A stretch of DNA of 64,000 nucleotides from Brettanomyces bruxellensis (Eukaryota > Ascomycota > Pichiomycetes > Pichiales > Pichiaceae), in NCBI RefSeq assembly GCF_011074885.1, contig NC_054688.1, forward strand, positions 682,001 to 746,000, given 5' to 3'. Position numbers and translations under genes: made by a program. Each line of letters opens with the position of its first letter. The stretch's first letter is position 1. Of this stretch, positions 51,732-60,788 are shown one piece after another. The notes beneath the pieces are model-generated. The model saw only the letters and a list, made by a program, of their open reading frames with translations. It had not been told where the DNA came from and did not search any database.

Positions 51732-54686
51732 ATGTTTCACAGAGGCAGTGCACAATTGGCTGTGCAAAGAACTGGGAAACGATCTACAAGGATAGCAAAT
51801 ACAACGTCAAAGAATCTTCTCGAGATATTCAAGGAGCCGGACAGAAACGATACAGATGATTTTATCAATGAATTTGAAGCTGATGATATCGATAACCAGC
51901 TAAGGCATTCCCAATTGGGTAGTGAAGGGGGAAAGAGTTTCAATTATATTACCAGTAACGAAAAACCAAAGATCAAAGGAAAATTTCATCCGACAAAATC
52001 TACAGGGATGGAAAAAAGAAAGAATGAAACAAACGAACAGCAAAATCTTACGGCACGTGACTGGACATTGAAAGTAGCCAAAAGAATTTCTGACCTTAGT
52101 GTACATGAATTTGCACAATTTACTAAGATATCCTTATTAGGAAGAGGTGCATTCGGAAAAGTCTATAAGGTTTATCACGAGCCATCTGGCAGAATATTTG
52201 CAATGAAAACGATAGTGATTAAGCAATCTGAGAACAATCCGGATGCAATCTTGAAAGAGATCCTCATCATGAAGAATTTGAGGCACCCAAATATAGTCAG
52301 ACTAAATCATTACCATCTAAATACACACGAGTTAGATCTTGTCATGGAATTTTGCTCTGGAGGATCTTTACGGACAATTATTCGAGAGAAAGGGGGCTTG
52401 CCAGAATCAAGAGTGATTCAATATACTCGACAAATCCTAAATGGCCTAAGCTATCTACACGCACATGGAATTATTCACAGGGATATAAAGGCTGCAAACA
52501 TCCTTTTGGACGGAGATATTGTGAAACTTGCAGATTTTGGCGTTAGTCTAAACGTTAACGACAAAAATTTGAGAGACACTATAAGAAAAGAACCATATGG
52601 TTCTGTTTATTGGATGGCACCTGAAGTTATTAAACTCCAAGGTGCAACCAAGGCTGCCGATATATGGAGCTTGGGTGCAACAATCTTGGAGTTACTAACA
52701 GGGGAGCCTCCATTTTCTCAATATGATCCCTTGCCAGCTTGTCATGCGATTGGTGTAGGAGAGCGAATTATTTATCCCAAGTCGATATCTAGGGATTGCT
52801 TTGAATTTTTGGACAAGAACTGCTTAGTATATGATCCTGGGATGCGATTAACATCCGAGGAGTTAAAACATCATAGATGGTTGGCAGCAAATGACGGGAA
52901 AATGATTTCAAAAGATAGCAATAGAGCCAAACTTTCGAAGTTTGAAGAGACGCCGGATGATTATGAAAACTACGAGGACGAGTTTGAAACATTAGATATT
53001 GATATCAGAGCCTTAAACAACCGTTCTAGAAATAAGAACATGAATATGTTTGCGGAGATTTCTGAGGATTTTGATGACGGCTTTGATTTTTCTGATAGTT
53101 CGAGCGATCAGGAGGACAAACTTTCTAGTTTGGCCAACGAGATACACATAATCAAGAGCATACCAAACTGTGGGGTGGATGACTTAGCAAGAGTACACAC
53201 ATTTGATAATGCAATGATTCTAAATAAGTTGGTTGAGCACAATTTTTTGCTAGAGCTTATATACTGCTTAAATGATGAGGATAAGACCGATCAGCTCAAA
53301 ATAGAAATGTTGCGTATTGCGAATGCACTTTTTGAGAAGAGGATTAGCAGTCTGGAGGAATTCTGTGTCAGTGGATCAATTTCCCAAGTTCTGGAGCTGT
53401 ATGATGATGCACCTCAAATAGTTCTCAAATTCATCAGCCTTCTTAAGCTTTCAAAAACGTGTGTGCAGAACTTGGGCCAATCTGGGACATATATATATGT
53501 ATGGAACATTTTTGCTCAAGGTTCTCTGACTCTTGATTACCAGGCAGAAATAATACATCTACTTTCGTTGCTATTTAACAATGAAAAAACACGGAAGGAC
53601 CAGATAACCGCATGCCTTGTTGCCAGGAATGTTCCAATCGCACTTTCATCTAGTATATCGGAGCTATCTGGCAGTAACCTGGATAGTTCAGTTGATGAGG
53701 TCATGGATATTCTCAACATTATGCTTGATTTCGTGCCTACAGCTCACAAAAACTCCATTTTGACGTTGCGATTTTACAAAAATATATTCCGCAGTTATCA
53801 TACCTTTTGCTTAAAGTCACGCTTTAAAGCCCTAAGAATTATTATGATGGATGGTGATCAAAGCAGGTCGTTTATTTCGTTGGCTAGTATCCCAACTCTT
53901 ATTCAGTTGTTGGTACAGGACTTGGTAGATAAGATGGATTCGGAAATCTACAAGTCTTTTGCCGAATACGCCATTGATTTTATTGCAATGTGCTGTAGAG
54001 ATACCGAAGAGAATGTGGAAGATTTAATTGATTGCGGAGGAATTAAAATGTTGCACGTGATTCTCACATACAGTCAGACTACAAGACATGTAGATAAGCA
54101 GTTGCGGGAAAAAGTGTCTGTGCTCCTTTTCAGAGTCCTGGAGTTTACAAATGAAGAAAAAGTAAGAAGATCAACGAAAGTTTTGCTGAGCATGCTTTTA
54201 ATGATTATCGACGACCCAAAGTATGGTCAACAGACACTTGCCAAGATATTAAATTTTGAGCAAACGATAGGACTGGAACGAATTGTCCAGCTAATTGATC
54301 AGCCAGATAATATTTCACATATGCTGAAGGGCTTATTAAACACCAATAACTTTTACGGCTATTGCAGGGAAATTCAAAGGGCAATTATTATGGAAATGCA
54401 CACGGAAAATAGATCCATTTTGGCTGTTAGTATAGGCCAGAGCGAGGCCATGCTAGAGTTTTTATGGAAGAAACTTAAACATGTGAAAGATAGAGATGGA
54501 GAGATGAAGTACATGATGCAGTTTCTTTTTCTGATTTTCAGAAATTGTGGAGCTCTTAACTCAGAACTAAGAGAGATTGACAGGGAGCTTAGAGAAACAA
54601 AGACAACTGCAAAGAACGAAGTACAGGATAATGAAGTAATTCAAATAATGAGGAAGATGATACACTTACTACGCACAAAGGCTTGA
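51732..54686 (+). CDS. CDC15: CDC15, mitotic exit network (Hippo-like) protein kinase
   Basis: 984 residues. The kinase domain spans ~130-385: Gly loop LGRGAFGKVYKV, catalytic Lys159 (FAMKTI), HRD Asp251 (HRDIKAANILL), DFG Asp268, and GSVYWMAPEVI. The GATKAADIWSLGATILELLTGEPPF block is typical of Cdc15/S. pombe Cdc7. The long C-terminal region is armadillo-like helical and fits Cdc15 scaffold function. The kinase acts downstream of Tem1 at spindle poles and activates Dbf2-Mob1. The N-terminal extension before the kinase is ~100 residues longer than in S. cerevisiae; Met92 (MEKRKNE) would give a more usual start. Confidence 0.93.
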   Translation: MFHRGSAQLAVQRTGKRSTRIANTTSKNLLEIFKEPDRNDTDDFINEFEADDIDNQLRHSQLGSEGGKSFNYITSNEKPKIKGKFHPTKSTGMEKRKNETNEQQNLTARDWTLKVAKRISDLSVHEFAQFTKISLLGRGAFGKVYKVYHEPSGRIFAMKTIVIKQSENNPDAILKEILIMKNLRHPNIVRLNHYHLNTHELDLVMEFCSGGSLRTIIREKGGLPESRVIQYTRQILNGLSYLHAHGIIHRDIKAANILLDGDIVKLADFGVSLNVNDKNLRDTIRKEPYGSVYWMAPEVIKLQGATKAADIWSLGATILELLTGEPPFSQYDPLPACHAIGVGERIIYPKSISRDCFEFLDKNCLVYDPGMRLTSEELKHHRWLAANDGKMISKDSNRAKLSKFEETPDDYENYEDEFETLDIDIRALNNRSRNKNMNMFAEISEDFDDGFDFSDSSSDQEDKLSSLANEIHIIKSIPNCGVDDLARVHTFDNAMILNKLVEHNFLLELIYCLNDEDKTDQLKIEMLRIANALFEKRISSLEEFCVSGSISQVLELYDDAPQIVLKFISLLKLSKTCVQNLGQSGTYIYVWNIFAQGSLTLDYQAEIIHLLSLLFNNEKTRKDQITACLVARNVPIALSSSISELSGSNLDSSVDEVMDILNIMLDFVPTAHKNSILTLRFYKNIFRSYHTFCLKSRFKALRIIMMDGDQSRSFISLASIPTLIQLLVQDLVDKMDSEIYKSFAEYAIDFIAMCCRDTEENVEDLIDCGGIKMLHVILTYSQTTRHVDKQLREKVSVLLFRVLEFTNEEKVRRSTKVLLSMLLMIIDDPKYGQQTLAKILNFEQTIGLERIVQLIDQPDNISHMLKGLLNTNNFYGYCREIQRAIIMEMHTENRSILAVSIGQSEAMLEFLWKKLKHVKDRDGEMKYMMQFLFLIFRNCGALNSELREIDRELRETKTTAKNEVQDNEVIQIMRKMIHLLRTKA

Positions 54687-54829
54687 TTAACGCTTTTAAC
54701 ATTCATGGGATAAATTATTCGACAATAAATGTATAATATATAAATAATTGTAACATAACATAGGTATCTATCGGCAAAATGGGAATAGTGTTGAAATTGT
54801 ATTTACATGTAAAAAGGGTTCTTAGATCC

Positions 54830-56101
54830 TCATTTCTTATTTTCATATTTCTTCTTGGGTTTTTTGCTTTGTGATTTTTTTGGGGTGGAATTGCCAGCGT
54901 CTGCTTTAGAGCTTGTTTTGGAAGTTGACTTTGGCTTATCAGGTGTATTAGACTTGTCAGAAGATCCAGAAATTAAGCTTTTAATCTTTGAAACATCATC
55001 AACCATTAACTTTCCAGCCGCCTTTGTCCTCCATCCAAATCCATACTCCTTCTTAAGTGCCTGCTCTTTTTCTCTTCTCTCTCTTAGAAGATCACCATAT
55101 ATTTCATCTATCTTCTTGGAATTTTCAACCTGGTCAATCGTATCGTTACTGAACAACAAATCAAACATTCTGCCATCTCCCCAAAAGAATCCCTTTCGAT
55201 CAACAATAAAAGGTATCCTCCTTCCGTTTTCCCTGAGGAAAAAGAAAAATGAAGAATCGGTCACACCATAAAAACCTTTACCATTGTAAATTTTGGCAGT
55301 CATGGACTTTCTCAACACTCCGAGAGGCATAGTACAAACGGGAGTAGGACGATTAGGAAGTAATGGATGTGTGGTGAATTTTATGTACGCAGGCTTTCCA
55401 GAACCTTCGGGAAGATACCACATTCTTCTTATCAACCGGCTAGGTAACAGTAGAAACCCAAATCCAATACCAAGAGGAAGACAAGCCATCACCACAGAAA
55501 TAACCAAGTGCATCACGTACTCAAGATCAAGTTGCCAGTCCTTTAGTTTGTTGTCATTATCTTTATACATGCGATCAGTGAGTGTAAGCCCTATACTCAA
55601 GGCATTCATAGCATATATGATGAACACAAGTGCAAAAGCGTAACAGAAGACAAAATACATCTTATGAGGCTCCGCTTCATATATCAGCTCCGGCTCTTTC
55701 TTCATCTTCAAAACCTGATACATCTTCGCAAGTGGCCATTTATTTGGCGGAGGTGCTCCGGGTCTGGGTAGTAGGGTAGGCGCTGCTTCTTTTTCAAAAT
55801 GCCAGCTATTAGGCATTCTATCTTTCCAGGAGTTAGTTTGCTCAGCTTCTCCGGGAATCCGTCTTTTGATAATCTGCTGCTTTTCATAAGCATCGGCCGA
55901 GATCATTGTCTTTTTATTTTTATTGTCTCGCTTCTGCAGATCCGAGGCATATCTTCTAAATTCATTGTGTATGCGGATCCGCTTAAGATTGGTTAGGATA
56001 TATGAAGGATGTATGTTTCTAAAGGAGGAATTGGTGCAGATTGACCGACAACCAATATTCACAGACAACCCAAGTAAGGGTCGGACTAATTGAAACATCA
56101 T
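54830..56101 (-). CDS. Mitochondrial inner-membrane protein, TMEM223/MRX15-like
   Basis: 423 residues from ATG 56101 (a second ATG follows immediately). The N-terminal ~50 residues are Arg/Ser-rich without acids, a likely presequence. Two hydrophobic helices lie at about 148-170 (MYFVFCYAFALVFIIYAMNAL) and 197-220 (VMHLVISVVMACLPLGIGFGFLLL). After them come PSRLIRRMWYLPEG and matrix/IMS-type segments. This two-helix design with a following beta-rich region resembles TMEM223 proteins; yeast Mrx15 helps tether mitoribosomes and aids co-translational insertion. The Lys-rich tail is low complexity. Identity tentative. Confidence 0.5.
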   Translation of the reverse strand: MMFQLVRPLLGLSVNIGCRSICTNSSFRNIHPSYILTNLKRIRIHNEFRRYASDLQKRDNKNKKTMISADAYEKQQIIKRRIPGEAEQTNSWKDRMPNSWHFEKEAAPTLLPRPGAPPPNKWPLAKMYQVLKMKKEPELIYEAEPHKMYFVFCYAFALVFIIYAMNALSIGLTLTDRMYKDNDNKLKDWQLDLEYVMHLVISVVMACLPLGIGFGFLLLPSRLIRRMWYLPEGSGKPAYIKFTTHPLLPNRPTPVCTMPLGVLRKSMTAKIYNGKGFYGVTDSSFFFFLRENGRRIPFIVDRKGFFWGDGRMFDLLFSNDTIDQVENSKKIDEIYGDLLRERREKEQALKKEYGFGWRTKAAGKLMVDDVSKIKSLISGSSDKSNTPDKPKSTSKTSSKADAGNSTPKKSQSKKPKKKYENKK

Positions 56102-56347
56102 GGGGTGGATAAAGATGAGTATGGAACGATCAGGTAAAACCTAAATAACAAAAAGCTGAAGTATTATTTGTCTTGATGTGAGAGGTATCCGAGTAAGTAG
56201 ATAAAGATTTGAAAAAAAAAAAAAAAAAAATTAAAGGCACCGCTTCAGTGTGTCACAAAATCTCATCGCATTTAGCAAATGCTTTTTAATTCGTACCTAC
56301 ATTTGAACAAGAACCAGCTGAATGTATAAATAATAAGCATCCTTAAA

Positions 56348-56995
56348 ATGCAGAGAAGAGGAAATATAAGACCAAAGAAACAAATACATCACGAGGCATC
56401 TTCTGACCGACGGTTAGCCTCGGGTTTCAAGTCGGATCAGTTTTTAAAGAGTAATAATAGGAGAAGAATCACAGATCCAAAGCTTTTAAACAAGGTGAAA
56501 AATATACTTGACAGCACAAATGGAAACAGCTTAGAAACGACATCGAAAAAGAAAGAGAAGGCTATGGAGAGAATCGATCCAAAAACAGGAAAAATATGGT
56601 ATGATCGGACATTGGCGGATTGGAATCCATCTCATTTTCGCTTGTTTGTTGGAAACATAGGGGAAGATGTTACGGAAAAGCTTCTAGTGGAAACATTTAT
56701 CAAATACGGGTCTCTTTCTAAAGTTAAGATACCGAGAGTTTATAGGCAGGGCGAAGAAGTAAATAAAGGATACGCATTTATATCGTTTGCTAATCCCGAT
56801 GATTATCTACGATGCTACAAAGAAATGAACGGAAAATATGTAGGGAACAAGCCAATAGTTTTGCAGAGAGCCAAAACTGAACTGGGAGAGGTTGTTACTG
56901 GACACAGAAAAGGCAATAAAGAAATATTCGTTAAGGGAAAGAAGCACAAAAATCACAGGGGGCATAAGAAGGACAAGAAGAAACTTTTGGTTTAG
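56348..56995 (+). CDS. RRM RNA-binding protein, RBM42-like
   Basis: 215 residues. One RRM at ~97-175, with RNP2 LFVGNI (99-104) and RNP1 KGYAFISF (140-147). The phrase LADWNPSHFRLFVGNIGEDV before it and the MNGKYVGNKPI end closely follow the metazoan/fission-yeast RBM42 pattern (spliceosome-associated RNA binder). The flanks are basic and probably nuclear or nucleolar. Not a typical S. cerevisiae gene. Specific RNA target unknown. Confidence 0.75.
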   Translation: MQRRGNIRPKKQIHHEASSDRRLASGFKSDQFLKSNNRRRITDPKLLNKVKNILDSTNGNSLETTSKKKEKAMERIDPKTGKIWYDRTLADWNPSHFRLFVGNIGEDVTEKLLVETFIKYGSLSKVKIPRVYRQGEEVNKGYAFISFANPDDYLRCYKEMNGKYVGNKPIVLQRAKTELGEVVTGHRKGNKEIFVKGKKHKNHRGHKKDKKKLLV

Positions 56996-57299
56996 GCTTA
57001 TACTTACTCTGAGTATATATGCCTTAAGATCTGGCCATATATATATAATAATCGAGATTATTTACTATCAACCATTAGTTAGCTAATGATTTGCTCGTGC
57101 GCTACGATATATAGAAGATGAAAAATGAAAAAAAAGCAAAAAAAAAAAACGAAAAAAAAACGTAGAAATTGCAATCTAGAAAATAACTACATTCAGAAAC
57201 ATTATATAAAACTTAGACATTCCGGACCATCTTATACGAAGTCTGCCTTCTTAATAATAATCAGATAATTCCAAAAATTACAGTTGCAGGTGACCCCAA
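56996..57299. other. Short intergenic region RBM42-like / SMM1
   Basis: 304 bp, AT-rich with A tracts (57129-57161). No gene supported. Confidence 0.5.
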
Positions 57300-58417
57300 A
57301 TGGCGGACTATACAGCAAAATTTGCTTTGGCTCCTATGGTGAGGATAGGCGAATTGCCTATTAGATTACTGGCCTTAAAATATGGAGCTGATCTCGTTTG
57401 GGGGCCTGAAATAGTGGATAGAAAGATTCTAACATGCCATAAAGTGTACAACAAAAAGTTGGACACAGTTGATTTTTTGTCCTCGAGTGGAAATCTGAAA
57501 ATCCCCGGGTCACAAACCTTGTTTTCCGGACATATAGAAAGCTGGAGAAGGGTAAGCTTATTTTTCAAATGGGTACCGCCGATCCAAAGCTTGCAGTCAA
57601 AGCAGCAAATGTTATAGCTGATGATGTGGATGGTATCGATATTAATGCAGGTTGCCCAAAACATTTTTCGATTCACTCTGGGATGGGTGCCGCATTATTG
57701 AAAAAACCAGATCTTCTCTGCGAAATTCTCACCTGCTTAGTTGAGCAAGTAGGAAAGCCACATAAGAAGCCAATAAGCGTCAAAATACGTCTTTTACACG
57801 AGAAGAAGGATACATTGGATTTGGTTTCACGTCTCGTCAAGACTGGAATTTCCAACTTAACACTACACTGCCGTACCAGAGAAATGCGAAACCGAGAGCC
57901 TCCTATAAGAGACTACGTTTCCGAAATATACGACATATGCCAGAAAAACAACGTGAGCTTTATAATAAACGGTGGCATCAAGAAATATGAGGACTACTTG
58001 GAAATACAGAAGAAATATGGGGCTGATATTGGATGTATGATAGCATCTGCTGCGGAAAGAAACGTTTCATGCTTTAGTTCCAAAGGTCTTGTGCCGTGGT
58101 CACAGATTGCACGTGATTACATGAAGATAGCTCTGAAGTTTGACAACAGCCCCCCAAATACAAAATACTGTCTTCTGAGGATGATTCCTGGCACCACTGC
58201 CATTCATCCAGTGCTGAATAGCATGAGGGAGCCAAATGATCTGATGAAAGGGTTGATGAACATGATGGATGATGAGGGCAACCTCATATCTTCAAAGGAA
58301 GGGGAAGTGAAAGAACAAAGGGAGAATACCGAGATAGAAATCCCATATAAAAGAAGAGACACTCTTAGTGAAAGCGACATGGCAGATCAGATACCTGAGA
58401 AGAGGATACGTGTCTGA
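57300..58417 (+). CDS. SMM1: SMM1/DUS2-type tRNA dihydrouridine-20 synthase, frameshifted
   Basis: The start MADYTAKFALAPMVRIGELPIRLL is the flavin-barrel N terminus of Dus2. After about residue 70 the homologous reading (NLVFRTYRKLEKGKLIFQMGTADP) continues in the -1 frame, then INAGCPKHFSIHSGMGAALL with the catalytic NAGCP cysteine, VKIRLL, HCRTREMRN and INGGI. The frame then runs cleanly to the stop at 58417, with a short charged tail. The switch point lies near 57511-57520 (CACAAACCTT); one extra base there would restore a ~372-aa enzyme of normal length. Smm1 reduces U20 in cytosolic tRNAs. The lesion could be real, allelic or an assembly error. Confidence 0.85.
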
Positions 58418-58478
58418 AACTATCCAATAAATTTACAACATATACAAGAATTTTATAAAATACATACAATGCCCTTGA

Positions 58479-60062
58479 CTACTTCTGTGCCTTTGGCGTT
58501 TCGAATCCCGGACATGGCAATTTCGAATACTTGCTATCGTAAAAACCCAGAACCTTGTACACTTTTCCCATTTCACGGAAGCCTTTACTTGTCAACCTCT
58601 TATAGGAGTCAACAATCTTTGCTTTCAAATTGTCGTCATTCTTATGGGCATCAACAAGTTGGTCAATACGATATCCAAGCCCCATATTGTTAAGCCAATC
58701 GCCCTGATCCGCAAATTTGGATAACATACCTTTTTCATGACTTAATAAATGGCTGAGATCACTGAAATCGACATCTGCAGAAAGATCTACTTCTCCAGGA
58801 TGACTCATGGGATCGACAAACTTCTGATTGCGTATTCCTCTCAATGTTTCTATAGGGATGGTTGCTTTACCGTAATCTATAACTAAGCCTGCTCCTATAT
58901 CCCCGCGTTTAACTATGTCTGCCATTTCATACATATATGAATGGGCATCTGGACATATTTCTACTTTAGAACCAACAATTAGGTTATCAAATCGAGGGTT
59001 TGCTCTTGGAATTGCAGAACTTGGAGTTTCATGTGTGGACTCAACAATGACAAACTCTGGCGTATCTTCTGAGCTTTTATCAATAGAAGATGACGTAGCA
59101 TGCTCTACATTGGGCAAGATAGCATCCTTCCTATATCTTTTTTTGAGATCCACAAGACACTCTCTCCAACCTTTATCTGTCTTCACAAACCTATTAATTG
59201 GGAGTGCGTCAAAGAATTCGTGAGCGATAACGAAGTTCATATAATTCTTGTCGGAGCCAAACTCAAGCTTATCATCTTTTAGCCATATTACACGATTGCC
59301 CCATTTACTATGAGATCTATAAGTAAATTTATCGATTGTTTCAAGCTTGGCCTTGGCAGGATCACAAATAGCATTATACTGCTCATTAATCAAGATCTCA
59401 GACTTCTCTACAAACACAACCTCGATCGGATTGTTGGCAGCAATAAAACAGTTAAGAATTCGAAGCATATCGTACATCAATGTTCCCCTTCCCGGGCCGT
59501 ATTCGATAAATCTGAATTTTTTATCCTTTATCTTAAAAGCCTCCCTATTGTAGGTTGCCTGGTAATGCAATTGATTTATGAAGTTGCTGAAAAACCACAA
59601 TGCACACATTTCTCCAAAGGTAGAACTGATCTCTGGGGAAGTTATGAAATCACCCGTTTTGGTATCCAATGGGTTTCTCGTAGTGTAGTAACCATAATTG
59701 GGATTTATAAGGCATTCTTTCATATAGCTGGAAATCGGAATCGGACCTGTAGCTTTAATGAGGTTTTCAATAATATTCGATAAATGCCTACTTTTCTCCG
59801 AAGCAGACACACTAGATGGATCAATTTTCACATTCTTACTTGAAAATCTATGACCAATATTCAATTTAGGTTCACCATTGACATTCGTATGCCCAAGAGT
59901 TGTTTTCAATCTGTTCAGATCTCTGACAATTGGCTTCCCATCAGGTCCCAATACTGCACTTAGAACTCGAGATGAATGCAATGCCCTTATACGGACATAT
60001 TTAGAAATGCTTGGTACCACACGCAATACACGTTGCTTGAAAAATAATGTAGTCCCGACCAT
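58479..60062 (-). CDS. NDUFAF7/MidA-family mitochondrial arginine methyltransferase
   Basis: 527 residues. A mitochondrial presequence (FFKQRVLRVVPSISKYVRIRALHSSRVL) precedes the SAM-dependent methyltransferase core. Family blocks: PIPISSYMKECLINPNYGYYT, GDFITSPEISSTFGEM, the SAM site FIEYGPGRGTLMYD, and NEFFDALPINRF-like FVIAHEFFDALPINRF. The homologues dimethylate an arginine of the complex I 49-kDa subunit (NDUFS2) and are needed for complex I assembly. Its presence implies a complex I-bearing yeast. Convergent with SMM1, 61 bp apart. Confidence 0.92.
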   Translation of the reverse strand: MVGTTLFFKQRVLRVVPSISKYVRIRALHSSRVLSAVLGPDGKPIVRDLNRLKTTLGHTNVNGEPKLNIGHRFSSKNVKIDPSSVSASEKSRHLSNIIENLIKATGPIPISSYMKECLINPNYGYYTTRNPLDTKTGDFITSPEISSTFGEMCALWFFSNFINQLHYQATYNREAFKIKDKKFRFIEYGPGRGTLMYDMLRILNCFIAANNPIEVVFVEKSEILINEQYNAICDPAKAKLETIDKFTYRSHSKWGNRVIWLKDDKLEFGSDKNYMNFVIAHEFFDALPINRFVKTDKGWRECLVDLKKRYRKDAILPNVEHATSSSIDKSSEDTPEFVIVESTHETPSSAIPRANPRFDNLIVGSKVEICPDAHSYMYEMADIVKRGDIGAGLVIDYGKATIPIETLRGIRNQKFVDPMSHPGEVDLSADVDFSDLSHLLSHEKGMLSKFADQGDWLNNMGLGYRIDQLVDAHKNDDNLKAKIVDSYKRLTSKGFREMGKVYKVLGFYDSKYSKLPCPGFETPKAQK

Positions 60063-60788
60063 TATATGCCATGCTTTTCAATGGGCTGTAAGCAAATAAA
60101 ATATACCTTTACTCAAAGATGATGAGATACAAACAGGTGCGATATGTCCACCAAAATTTGGAACAAACATTGTCTGCACAGCCTTCTGTTTGCGTTGGTA
60201 AATAATAGAAAAGAGAGGAGGCTATTTTAATTCGCGTATGAATAATGAAGTGGACATAACAAAAAAAAGCAAAAAAAAACTCTCAAATCGCTAGCGCCTC
60301 CTCATTCCTGCTTTATGTGAAAGATATGTGTGTCGACTTTTTTTCTAACGTTTCACTTCTATGTAACAGATGGGTTATGATTACATTTACTCTTGGCTTG
60401 TATTTGCTCATTAACAACTTCTATTACTGCATTCGTTGCGACACTCAGCCTTATAAGGAGGCTTGGAGCTGAGATATTAACTTACTGGCTATCGCATGGG
60501 ATTTAAAAACCCAGAATACTGACAATTAAGCATAGAACAGGTACTTCATTTCCAGGATAAAACATTCATCTTTCATAAAAAACTGCATATTATCAAATCA
60601 CCAAATCTGATTAGCGGGGGAATTGATCTGAGTAAGAGATACAAGATCTAAGATAAAGGGTGGACACAATCAGGAAAAGAAGAAGAGGGAATAGTGCATT
60701 TACTCACGCTATAGCATAATAAATTCTACAAGAAAACATCTGATTCTTTTGAATTTGTGGGTTTATCACCTGTTACTTTATTCATCAC
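60063..60788. other. Divergent promoter NDUFAF7-like / NRAMP transporter
   Basis: 726 bp, AT-rich, with A tracts around 60259-60278. No recognisable metal-response element and no gene supported. Confidence 0.45.

Noticed and set aside
57470..57520. Programmed -1 ribosomal frameshifting in SMM1
   Set aside because: No X XXY YYZ heptamer in the zero frame at the switch point, and the family is not known to use frameshifting.
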